Source: Cyclobacteriaceae bacterium | GTDB lineage: Bacteria; Bacteroidota; Bacteroidia; Cytophagales; Cyclobacteriaceae | Direction: 5' to 3' | Length of the DNA: 8,781 nt | Assembly (NCBI GenBank): GCA_030589835.1 | Contig: JAUUZS010000144.1 | Coordinates: 1 to 8,781 of the forward strand | Shown: piece after piece, positions 1 to 6,810 of the stretch | Layout of the letters: each line of letters opens with the position of its first letter | Numbering within the stretch: the stretch's first letter is position 1 | The notes under the pieces: model-generated | Databases searched by the model: none | Told to the model about the DNA's origin: nothing | The model's input: the letters and a program-made list of their open reading frames with translations, nothing else | Position numbers and translations under genes: made by a program

Positions 1-1184
1 ATGAAGGTTTTCTTTGGCTGGAGAACATTTTGGATATAGATCCCTCAGCCGTCGTTGTGTTAATCACAGCTTACGGTGATGTACAAATGGCTGTAAAAGC
101 TATAAAAGAAGGTGCCACGGATTTTGTGCTGAAGCCTTGGGAAAATGAAAAATTACTCGCCACCATTTATTCTGCCATGCGTTTGCGAGAAACCAAAATC
201 GAAGTTGAAAACCTAAAATCCAGACAACAATTTTTAAGCGCAGATGCAGACACGAAATTTCAGGACATCATTGGAAATAGCCTGCCCATGCAGCAAGTAT
301 TTAAAACCATTGACCGTGTTGCAGAAACCGACGCCAATGTGTTGATTCTTGGAGAAAATGGAACTGGAAAAGAGGTAATTGCCAGATCCATCCATCGAAA
401 TTCGTTGCGCGCAGAAGAAACCTTCATTGGTGTGGACATGGGCGCCATTAGTGAGACACTTTTTGAAAGTGAGCTTTTTGGTCATGTGAAAGGATCGTTT
501 ACAGATGCCAAAGAAGACCGTCCCGGCAGGTTTGAGGTGGCGCACAAGGGCTCACTATTTTTAGATGAAATTGCAAATTTATCATTACCGCTACAGGCTA
601 AGTTGCTCTCGGTATTACAAAGCAGAAAAGTAACCAGAGTAGGAGCCAATAAATCCAAGGATTTTGATATCCGGCTTATTTGCGCTACAAATATGCCGAT
701 CCTTGACATGGTAAAAGACAATAAATTTCGGCAGGACTTACTTTATCGCATTAACACTATTGAAATTCAAATACCTCCTCTTAGAGATCGATTGGATGAC
801 ATTCCGCTTTTGGCAAATCATTTTTTAAATGTATATGACCACAAATACAAAAAAAATGTGCGAACAATAAGTGAGGCGGCAATGAGACTCCTTCAAAAGT
901 ATAACTGGCCAGGCAATGTAAGAGAATTGCAACACGCCATAGAGCGAGCGGTTATTATGTGCAACAGCCATGTATTGAATCCGGAAGATTTCTTTTTCAA
1001 TACAACTTCGAGTCGTAGTGAAACGTCGAATGTAACTTTAGATGACTATCATCTGGAAGAGGTAGAAAAGATATTAATCCGGAAAGTACTGAAAAAACAT
1101 GATGGCAATATTACTCAGGCAGCCAATGAGCTTGGCCTAACAAGATCCTCTCTTTATCGTAGATTAGAAAAGTATGGTCTTTAG
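1..1184 (+). CDS. NtrC-family sigma-54-dependent response regulator (5'-truncated by window edge)
   Basis: Transcriptional activator of the NtrC class, expected to be phosphorylated by the kinase encoded next and to drive open-complex formation by sigma-54 RNA polymerase. The frame is open to the left edge (EGFLWLENI precedes the TTG at 30, which is therefore not the start), so the first part of the receiver domain, including the phospho-acceptor Asp, is missing. Visible parts: receiver end with the conserved Thr of ITAYGD and Lys of LKPW (nt ~60-150); AAA+ domain with Walker A GENGTGKE (nt 351-374), sigma-54 contact loop GSFTDA (nt 492-509; canonical GAFTGA), Walker B GSLFLDEI (nt 549-572), arginine-rich FRQDLLYRI and the WPGNVREL motif; C-terminal Fis-like HTH ending GLTRSSLYRRLEKYGL. 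It overlaps the kinase gene by 11 bp, as expected for a cognate pair. Its targets cannot be read from the sequence. Family call is secure; the sigma-54 role follows from the family. Confidence 0.95.
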   Translation, partial: EGFLWLENILDIDPSAVVVLITAYGDVQMAVKAIKEGATDFVLKPWENEKLLATIYSAMRLRETKIEVENLKSRQQFLSADADTKFQDIIGNSLPMQQVFKTIDRVAETDANVLILGENGTGKEVIARSIHRNSLRAEETFIGVDMGAISETLFESELFGHVKGSFTDAKEDRPGRFEVAHKGSLFLDEIANLSLPLQAKLLSVLQSRKVTRVGANKSKDFDIRLICATNMPILDMVKDNKFRQDLLYRINTIEIQIPPLRDRLDDIPLLANHFLNVYDHKYKKNVRTISEAAMRLLQKYNWPGNVRELQHAIERAVIMCNSHVLNPEDFFFNTTSSRSETSNVTLDDYHLEEVEKILIRKVLKKHDGNITQAANELGLTRSSLYRRLEKYGL

Positions 1185-2526
1185 TTCATTTAGAGTTAGT
1201 GTATTAATAAGAGTCATCATCATTAGTTTGACGACTTTTTTGCTGGTTTATTTAGTCAGTTATAATGAAAAGTACGTAAGTGCGGCGATAGTAGCTGGTG
1301 CCATTATAATGGAAATCATTGAATTATTCAGATTTACTACAGTTACAAATAAAAAGATTACCAAATTTCTTGAATCAATTCGTTATTCGGATTTCTCCTC
1401 CAGCTTTTCCTATGACAATAAATTAGGGAAAAGTTTTACGGAGCTGAACAAGGCTTTCAATAATGTCGCAGAAGCATTTAGAAATGAACGTGCACAAAAA
1501 GAGGAGCATCTTAATTATTTGAATACTGTTGTCCAGCATGTCACAACAGGACTACTTTCATTTGACAATGAAGGAAATGTCGGCCTCATCAACTCAGCCG
1601 CGAAAAGATTTTTGAGCATCCCTCAAATAAGGAATATCAGTGAAATTCTTGGTGTAAATGTGACGCTTTATAAAAAGCTGAAGCAAATGGGACCTGGAGA
1701 TAAAGCGCTTATTCGAGTGAACAGCGAAATGAATCTTTCCATTCATACCACCGAACTAAAACTAAGAGGTCATTCATACAAATTGGTGGCACTGCAAAAT
1801 ATTCATTCTGAATTGGAATCTAAGGAGGTAGAAGCCTGGCAAAACCTGACACGTGTCTTAAGGCATGAGATCATGAACTCCATCACACCAATAGCATCCC
1901 TCACGGGCACTTTAAATGAGATTTTGTCTGAAGACATAAAACCCATCGGAAAGGAGCTTTTTGGAATATCTGATGAATCCCTCAGCGATTTAGAAGAAGG
2001 TCTTCAAACTATTGAAAACAGGAGCAAAGGACTGGTCACATTTGTAGATGCATATCGTGATTATACAAGCATTCCTAAGCCTAAGTTCGGATTAATAAAA
2101 ATAGATGAATTATTTGAACATATTTGTCAACTTCTGAAGCGGGAATTCAAGGAGATTGGTATTGATTTTCAATCCAAAATACTTTTCAATGATTTGGAAA
2201 TAACTGCAGATCGGGAATTAGTGGAAATGGTACTTATTAATATTCTAAAAAATGCAAAAGAAGCATTGAAGGAAATAGAAGAGCCAAAGGTAGAAATGGT
2301 TGCACGAATTGATGGCGAACAACGCGTCTTACTTGACGTGAAAGACAATGGCCCCGGAATTATTCCAGAGGCAATTGATCGTATTTTTATACCGTTTTAT
2401 ACTACTAAAAAATCCGGATCCGGAATCGGATTGGCCCTTTCCAGGCAAATTATGCAAATGCACCAGGGAACACTATCTGTAAAATCTGAGCCCGATGTGT
2501 ACACCATCTTCACACTTAGATTCTAA
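1174..2526 (+). CDS. Membrane-bound sensor histidine kinase (PAS-HisKA-HATPase)
   Basis: 450-residue sensor kinase, the likely phosphodonor for the preceding NtrC-type regulator. Two hydrophobic segments (about residues 9-29 and 35-54) are joined by only a few polar residues, so there is almost no extracytoplasmic sensor domain. A linker (about 60-115) leads to a PAS-like region (about 115-212, with TGLLSFDNEGNVGLIN). The dimerisation/phosphotransfer helix carries LRHEIMNSITPI with phospho-acceptor His231. The ATPase domain has an N box (LINILKNAKEAL, 354-365), G1 (DNGPGI, 391-396), F box (IFIPFYT) and G2 (GSGIGL, 415-420), so all catalytic boxes are present. The ATG at 1174 lies inside the end of the regulator gene, suggesting translational coupling; no strong ribosome site is seen. 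The H-box and layout recall NtrY-like kinases, but the signal sensed is unknown. Its stop is 44 bp from the stop of the convergent hox operon. Confidence 0.93.
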   Translation: MVFSSFRVSVLIRVIIISLTTFLLVYLVSYNEKYVSAAIVAGAIIMEIIELFRFTTVTNKKITKFLESIRYSDFSSSFSYDNKLGKSFTELNKAFNNVAEAFRNERAQKEEHLNYLNTVVQHVTTGLLSFDNEGNVGLINSAAKRFLSIPQIRNISEILGVNVTLYKKLKQMGPGDKALIRVNSEMNLSIHTTELKLRGHSYKLVALQNIHSELESKEVEAWQNLTRVLRHEIMNSITPIASLTGTLNEILSEDIKPIGKELFGISDESLSDLEEGLQTIENRSKGLVTFVDAYRDYTSIPKPKFGLIKIDELFEHICQLLKREFKEIGIDFQSKILFNDLEITADRELVEMVLINILKNAKEALKEIEEPKVEMVARIDGEQRVLLDVKDNGPGIIPEAIDRIFIPFYTTKKSGSGIGLALSRQIMQMHQGTLSVKSEPDVYTIFTLRF

Positions 2527-2570
2527 TGTGTCTTCATCGATGCATCCAGGATATAATTTCTTTTAGTTAA

Positions 2571-3569
2571 CTAACAATAAATCGGTTTTATGATATTACC
2601 AGTTGTTTTCTTCATAAAGTGGATCCTTTCCCAGGAAAGACTATTGTGAGGGTCTTTATTGATTAATCCACGAAAGTCATCAACGGATTTATATCCTTTT
2701 CTTTTCATCCAGGCATTTAGCCTGCTGATAAGTTCATGTATGTTGTCAATGCCATTTTCATACAAAACTGAACATATCTGCACTGCTGTTGCCCCAGCTA
2801 AGATTTGCTTTATAATACCTGCGGCATCATGAATCCCTGTTGATGCTACCATATCGCATTTTAATTGTACGGATAAAAGTCCGATCCAACGGAGAGATTG
2901 TGTAATCTCCTCAGGCCCACTGAGCGTATCACGGGTTGTCATATGCAAATAGTCAATATCAATATCCGGTCTATATAACCTATTGAACAATACCAGAGAT
3001 CCGGCTCCGGACTGCTCAAATTTTCTTGCCATGAGTTTTATATTTGTAAAGAATGAACTCATTTTCACAGAAACTGGTATTTTAGTTATTTTCTTAATAG
3101 AGGATACAATTTGGATATACTCGTTTTCAATTTCTTCAGAAGTTAATTTTTCACTTTCAGGAAATATGCTGATATTCAACTCTACAGCATCTGCACCTGC
3201 ATTTTCAATTTCTTTTGAAAAGGTGACCCAGTTGTTGGATGAAAAGCAATTGATACTGGCTATAACTGGTATGTCCACCTTTTTCTTACAATCTTTTATT
3301 AGATCCAGGTATTTTTCAATGCCATTTTCCATAGAAATTGTATTCACATATTCCATCGCCTCCGGGTACCACTGATACATTTCGTCCTGACTAACGATTT
3401 GATCCGTATTAGCCAGTATCTGCTCTTCATATAATGATTTTAATACAACCGCCCCAGCTCCAGCTTCTTCGCATTTTTTCACATTTTTCACAGTGCTGGT
3501 CAGCGATGAACTGCCGACAATAATGGGATTTTTTAAACTGAGACCCATCAATGATGTTTCTAAATTCAT
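2571..3569 (-). CDS. Dihydroorotate dehydrogenase-like flavoprotein, last gene of hox operon
   Basis: 332-residue protein with the beta/alpha-barrel pattern of the class 1 dihydroorotate dehydrogenase (PyrD) superfamily, which binds FMN. Visible landmarks: KNPIIVGSSSLTST (13-26), Lys44 in VVLKSL, ASINCFS (104-110), LNIS (131-134), Lys169 in SVKM, LFNRLYRPDID (194-204), and a C-terminal STGIHDAAGIIKQILAGA segment (243-260) corresponding to the FMN-phosphate region. In true PyrD enzymes the motif N-x-S-[C/S]-P-N supplies the catalytic base; here the column reads N-I-S-I-F-P (132-137), with Ile135 in place of Cys or Ser. It is therefore unlikely to make orotate, and 'dihydroorotate dehydrogenase-like protein' is a safer name than PyrD. 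The ATG overlaps the TGA of the upstream protease gene (ATGA), so it is co-translated with the hydrogenase genes. Role unknown; an accessory or redox partner of the NAD-reducing hydrogenase is only an inference from position. Confidence 0.88.
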   Translation of the reverse strand: MNLETSLMGLSLKNPIIVGSSSLTSTVKNVKKCEEAGAGAVVLKSLYEEQILANTDQIVSQDEMYQWYPEAMEYVNTISMENGIEKYLDLIKDCKKKVDIPVIASINCFSSNNWVTFSKEIENAGADAVELNISIFPESEKLTSEEIENEYIQIVSSIKKITKIPVSVKMSSFFTNIKLMARKFEQSGAGSLVLFNRLYRPDIDIDYLHMTTRDTLSGPEEITQSLRWIGLLSVQLKCDMVASTGIHDAAGIIKQILAGATAVQICSVLYENGIDNIHELISRLNAWMKRKGYKSVDDFRGLINKDPHNSLSWERIHFMKKTTGNIIKPIYC

Positions 3570-4075
3570 GACAAACTAATTTTAATTTTATCTTCTATAA
3601 GCTGATCCAGTAGGTCTGTTGGAATGGATGAGCTTGAGAATAAATTCGACAGGAATTTCCTGGCCAATTTAAGGTTTTCGCTTGCCTTAGCTGTTGGTTG
3701 GCCTAAAAATTCAAATTCATACCCTTTGATATGTAATAAATATGTCTTTGGGAATTTATCGTAAAGGGACTGACATAAGTGCAACACAAATTCTGGAGAC
3801 ATGGCATGCATCGTAAACTCTGTTTTTTGATTTGGCACCACCTCCGTAATTTTAAAATCAGAAATATCTTCAATACTTGCGTCAGCGAATATCACCAGGT
3901 CATATTCGCTGATTGTCAAGGCATCTTCAATATTTAATTGATAATTGGAATCAAAATCTATGGATATTTGGCTATTATTTTTTGCCCATGTATCCATTTG
4001 ATCAGCCAGTAAAACGCCAAGAGCATCATCCTGCCTTCCCGGATTCCCATACCCATATATCAATACCTTTTTCAA
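3566..4075 (-). CDS. hoxW: [NiFe] hydrogenase maturation endopeptidase (HoxW-like, peptidase family M52)
   Basis: 169-residue protease of the HupD/HybD/HoxW family, which recognises nickel in the large-subunit precursor and cuts off its C-terminal peptide. The N-terminus has the family motif GYGNPGRQDDALG (8-20). By comparison with E. coli HybD (Glu16, Asp62, His93), the nickel-binding residues should be Asp17, Asp65 (FADAS) and His90 (MHAMSPEF). The start is TTG at 4075: an in-frame TGA lies five codons upstream with no ATG or GTG between, and the family motif begins a few residues in, so the short N-terminus is right. The TTGA overlap with the hoxH stop implies translational coupling to its own substrate. 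The next gene overlaps this one's stop by 4 bp. The symbol rests on the group 3d context; substrate specificity for the adjacent HoxH is inferred from the overlap. Confidence 0.93.
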   Translation of the reverse strand: MKKVLIYGYGNPGRQDDALGVLLADQMDTWAKNNSQISIDFDSNYQLNIEDALTISEYDLVIFADASIEDISDFKITEVVPNQKTEFTMHAMSPEFVLHLCQSLYDKFPKTYLLHIKGYEFEFLGQPTAKASENLKLARKFLSNLFSSSSIPTDLLDQLIEDKIKISLS

Positions 4076-5520
4076 TTTGACATTTGATCAAGTTGACGTC
4101 CCTCAGCATCAAATAAACTAATTTCCAATGGCATTTTACCAATGGCGTGGGTGGCACAACTCAAACAGGGATCGTACGCTCTGATAGCCACCTCAACTGC
4201 ATTGAGCATCCCTTCCCGAATAGATCGCTGACCCGATATCATTTCATCTGCCACATGCCTAACGGCCTTGTTCATAGGCTCATTATTATTTGTAGTGGAA
4301 ACAATCAAATTACACATGGTAATCAGGTCATTTTTATCAATTTTATAATGATGAAACAAAGTGCCTCTAGGTGCCTCAAGCAATCCAACTCCTTCATTTT
4401 TCTTGGTCCCTTCAGTCACTAAATCTCTTCCCTGTAGATCGGAATCGTTGAGCAGATCTTTCATAATCTCCGCAGCGTGAAGCGTTTCAATAAGCCTTGC
4501 CCAATGCATGTGCATCGACATATTATTTGGTTTACCTTCTGTATAGGCCTTATACTCTTCAAACTCTTTTTGCGCCAGTGGAGAAGGAATAAAATCACAT
4601 GTATTTAAGCGCGCAAGAGGACCTACACGATACCAACCCTCCTTTTTTCCAATGCTCTTAAGAAATGGGAATTTCATATAACTCCAGCTCTTCACTTCCT
4701 CACCGATGTAGTCAAGGTAGTCTTGATAATCAATGTCATGAAGAATTTTATCTCCCTTTTGGTCAATGGCACGAAGTACTCCATGATAAAAATCCAATGC
4801 TCCATCTTTTCTTACCAGACTCAAATGGTTTGATGGAAAAGCAGCAAAAGTATCTACCAGATTACGATTTTCCTTATGGTAATCTTTAAACAAACTCAAC
4901 GCATCTTTCGACCATTCAATCATTTTATCAATGTTCAAAGGATCACTTCCTTTCACAAAAAAGTCTCGCTCCTCCAAACTTAAATTTTTATTTATCCCCC
5001 CGGGGATTGCTCCAGTTCCATGGATTTTTTTGCCAGCCGTAGCACGTATTATTTCCTGACCAAATTTTCGCATCATCACTCCCTGCACCGCTAATTCCTT
5101 AAATTCTTTCGCTACCTCAATGATATTTCGTTTTTCTGGTCTCGCATCGATCCCAAATAAAAGATCTGGACTTACAAGGTGAAAAAAATGGAGGGCATGA
5201 GACTGGAACATTTGACCGTAATGCATCAATCTCCTCATTTTTTCACCGGTTGGTGTAAGCCCATCAGGGCCAACGCCAACAATTACATCCAGGGCTTTTG
5301 CTGCTGCAAGATGATGGCTCACAGGGCATATCCCACATAATCTTTGCACAAGCACCGGTGCTTCCCAGTAGGGCCTTCCTTGTATAAATCGTTCAAATCC
5401 ACGAAACTCTACAATGTGCAAACGGGTTTGCACCACATTATTTTCATCATCCAGATGTATAGTCACTTTTCCATGCCCTTCTACTCTGGTTACTGGTTCT
5501 ATTGTTAATTTTTGTCCCAT
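4072..5520 (-). CDS. hoxH: NAD-reducing [NiFe] hydrogenase large subunit HoxH (group 3d)
   Basis: Catalytic large subunit carrying the Ni-Fe(CN)2CO site where H2 is split or made. With the ATG at 5520 the protein has 482 residues and begins MGQKLTIEPVTRVEGHGK, matching the N-terminus of Ralstonia-type HoxH (about 488 residues). Nickel ligands: Cys62 and Cys65 in RLCGICPVSHH, Cys452 and Cys455 in DPCLSCATH. After His458 come 24 residues (nt 4075-4146, starting AIGKMP), the expected peptide removed by the maturation protease encoded immediately downstream. Long stretches typical of group 3d are present, such as VEFRGFERFIQGRPYWEAP and YMKFPFLKSIG. A TTG at 5544 would add eight residues and overlap hoxY by 8 bp; I prefer the ATG because it fits the family start and is preceded by TTGAGAAA, a weak ribosome-site-like run. 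It pairs with HoxY from the gene upstream. Confidence 0.97.
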   Translation of the reverse strand: MGQKLTIEPVTRVEGHGKVTIHLDDENNVVQTRLHIVEFRGFERFIQGRPYWEAPVLVQRLCGICPVSHHLAAAKALDVIVGVGPDGLTPTGEKMRRLMHYGQMFQSHALHFFHLVSPDLLFGIDARPEKRNIIEVAKEFKELAVQGVMMRKFGQEIIRATAGKKIHGTGAIPGGINKNLSLEERDFFVKGSDPLNIDKMIEWSKDALSLFKDYHKENRNLVDTFAAFPSNHLSLVRKDGALDFYHGVLRAIDQKGDKILHDIDYQDYLDYIGEEVKSWSYMKFPFLKSIGKKEGWYRVGPLARLNTCDFIPSPLAQKEFEEYKAYTEGKPNNMSMHMHWARLIETLHAAEIMKDLLNDSDLQGRDLVTEGTKKNEGVGLLEAPRGTLFHHYKIDKNDLITMCNLIVSTTNNNEPMNKAVRHVADEMISGQRSIREGMLNAVEVAIRAYDPCLSCATHAIGKMPLEISLFDAEGRQLDQMSN

Positions 5521-5536
5521 TTTCTCAAGATTACTA

Positions 5537-6088
5537 TTAATCAAACTTTACAACATCATAAGGGAGTCTTAATGGATCTCCGGTGATCAAAGCATATAAA
5601 GCTTCCCAAATCAATTCTGCACTTGGCGGGCAACCCGGCAAGTGATAATCCATTCGTACCACTTCATGGCAGGGATAAACTTTATTCAGGATCACTGGCA
5701 GCTCCGGATCATTTGGAATGATCCCGGATTCATTATTGTCTATCACGGAAGGGCCATTCAAATATGCCTCGTCCAGACATTCCTGTAATGGTACGGTATT
5801 TCTTAATGCCGGTAATCCACCCATAATGGCGCATTCTCCCACTGAAACTAGTATTTTACAATGAGCTCTAAAATCCTTTAGCACATGCACGTTTTCGTCG
5901 TTGCAACACCCTCCTTCAACAAGACCAATGTCACACATTTTGGTAAAATTCTTTATATCATTAATTGGTGATTTATTGAACTCAACCAGCTCAATCAAAT
6001 CAAGAATTTTTTCATCGATATCTAACAAAGACATATGACATCCGAAACAGCCTGCCAAAGATGTAGTTGCGATTATTGTTTTACTCAT
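5537..6088 (-). CDS. hoxY: NAD-reducing [NiFe] hydrogenase small subunit HoxY
   Basis: 183-residue short-form small subunit holding the proximal [4Fe-4S] cluster that passes electrons between the NiFe site in HoxH and the HoxFU diaphorase. Likely cluster ligands are Cys14 and Cys17 (LAGCFGCHMSLLD), Cys86 (SVGECAIMGG) and Cys153 (LPGCPP). There is no twin-arginine signal, so the enzyme is cytoplasmic, and no C-terminal part for medial or distal clusters, as expected for group 3d. Length is close to that of cyanobacterial HoxY and somewhat below Ralstonia HoxY because the N-terminal extension is missing. Unusual: the EGG motif near the proximal cluster is followed by two adjacent cysteines (EGGCCNDEN, Cys61-Cys62). 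The ATG is only 4 bp from the hoxU stop, preceded by A/T-rich sequence without a clear ribosome site. Confidence 0.96.
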   Translation of the reverse strand: MSKTIIATTSLAGCFGCHMSLLDIDEKILDLIELVEFNKSPINDIKNFTKMCDIGLVEGGCCNDENVHVLKDFRAHCKILVSVGECAIMGGLPALRNTVPLQECLDEAYLNGPSVIDNNESGIIPNDPELPVILNKVYPCHEVVRMDYHLPGCPPSAELIWEALYALITGDPLRLPYDVVKFD

Positions 6089-6092
6089 TTTA

Positions 6093-6800
6093 TTAATTAT
6101 CTAATGTTTCAATTTCACTTCCAATCGGTTGGTGGTCATACTTTCGCTGGCCAATAGGATCTTTAAATCCACCTCCCTTTTTTAGAATAATTGCTCCTAC
6201 AGGACATATTTCCGTAGCTCTTTTAGCTTCTTCATCTGTCATATCCTTGGAGAGCTTCGTGTCAATATTTATTTCTACATGATGACCTCGCTTACCAAAT
6301 GCAAAAAGGCCGCGCCCTTTTTCATCTTTTATGGCTCGAATACACCTTTTGCATAAAATACATCTATTGTGATCCTTAATGAGTTTTGGATGCGAAGCTT
6401 CAACGGATCTAGGGTTGAACTGAAATTTGAATCTTGGCACAAGCATCTGATATCGATACGCTAAAGCCTGCAATTCACAGTTTCCACTTCGCTCGCAAGA
6501 GGGACAAAAGTGATTGCCCTCAGTGAAAAGTAATTCAATAATGGCTTTTCGTAAGTTTTCTATATCGGCTGATTTACTTTCAATTTCCATTCCTTCCGCA
6601 ATAGGTGAAGTGCAGGCCGTCATTAACCTTCCATTAACCCGGACACTACAGATACGACATGCCCCCCGGGGTTTGACTCCTGGAATATTGCAAAGTGTAG
6701 GAATATAAATATGATTGTCAATTGCAGCATCGACGATATTCTGCCCCCTTTGCCCCATACATTCTTTGCCGTCTATATTAAATTTTATTAGTTGATTCAT
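6093..6800 (-). CDS. hoxU: NAD-reducing hydrogenase diaphorase Fe-S subunit HoxU
   Basis: 235-residue electron-relay subunit, homologous to the N-terminal part of complex I NuoG and almost the same length as Ralstonia HoxU. Domains: plant-type [2Fe-2S] ferredoxin with Cys37, Cys48, Cys51 and Cys63 (PRGACRICSVRV ... TACTSP); a His/Cys [4Fe-4S] site with His97, Cys99, Cys102 and Cys108 (GNHFCPSCERSGNC); and a further [4Fe-4S] site with Cys147, Cys150, Cys153 and Cys199 (CILCKRC ... EICPVGA). It should carry electrons between HoxY and the FMN-bearing HoxF. NuoG of complex I is far longer and would continue into a molybdopterin-type domain; this protein stops, and hoxY follows after 4 bp, which settles the assignment. 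Ten bases separate it from hoxF; A-rich sequence precedes the ATG. Confidence 0.96.
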   Translation of the reverse strand: MNQLIKFNIDGKECMGQRGQNIVDAAIDNHIYIPTLCNIPGVKPRGACRICSVRVNGRLMTACTSPIAEGMEIESKSADIENLRKAIIELLFTEGNHFCPSCERSGNCELQALAYRYQMLVPRFKFQFNPRSVEASHPKLIKDHNRCILCKRCIRAIKDEKGRGLFAFGKRGHHVEINIDTKLSKDMTDEEAKRATEICPVGAIILKKGGGFKDPIGQRKYDHQPIGSEIETLDN

Positions 6801-6810
6801 TTTTGTATGC

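Noticed and set aside
1..32. ATG at position 1 or TTG at position 30 as the true start of the response regulator
   Set aside because: The ATG at 1 is in another frame that soon meets a stop. The TTG at 30 falls inside the receiver domain, and the frame upstream of it still encodes receiver-like sequence, so the start is outside the window.
2527..2575. Bidirectional terminator between the convergent operons (palindrome TTAGTTAACTAA at 2563-2574)
   Set aside because: The 12-bp palindrome has no loop, is AT-rich and includes the stop codon of the DHODH-like gene; no GC-rich stem followed by a T run is present on either strand.
2983..3375. Plus-strand open frame opposite the DHODH-like gene, and other antisense frames within the hox genes and the regulator
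   Set aside because: They lie entirely inside well-recognised genes, show no domain motifs and have compositions expected of antisense shadow frames.
2571..3569. Bona fide pyrD (pyrimidine biosynthesis)
   Set aside because: The catalytic Cys/Ser column is Ile and the gene is embedded in a hydrogenase operon; only superfamily membership is supported.
5521..5544. TTG at 5544 as the hoxH start
   Set aside because: It adds eight residues not seen at the N-terminus of the family; the ATG at 5520 gives the usual beginning.
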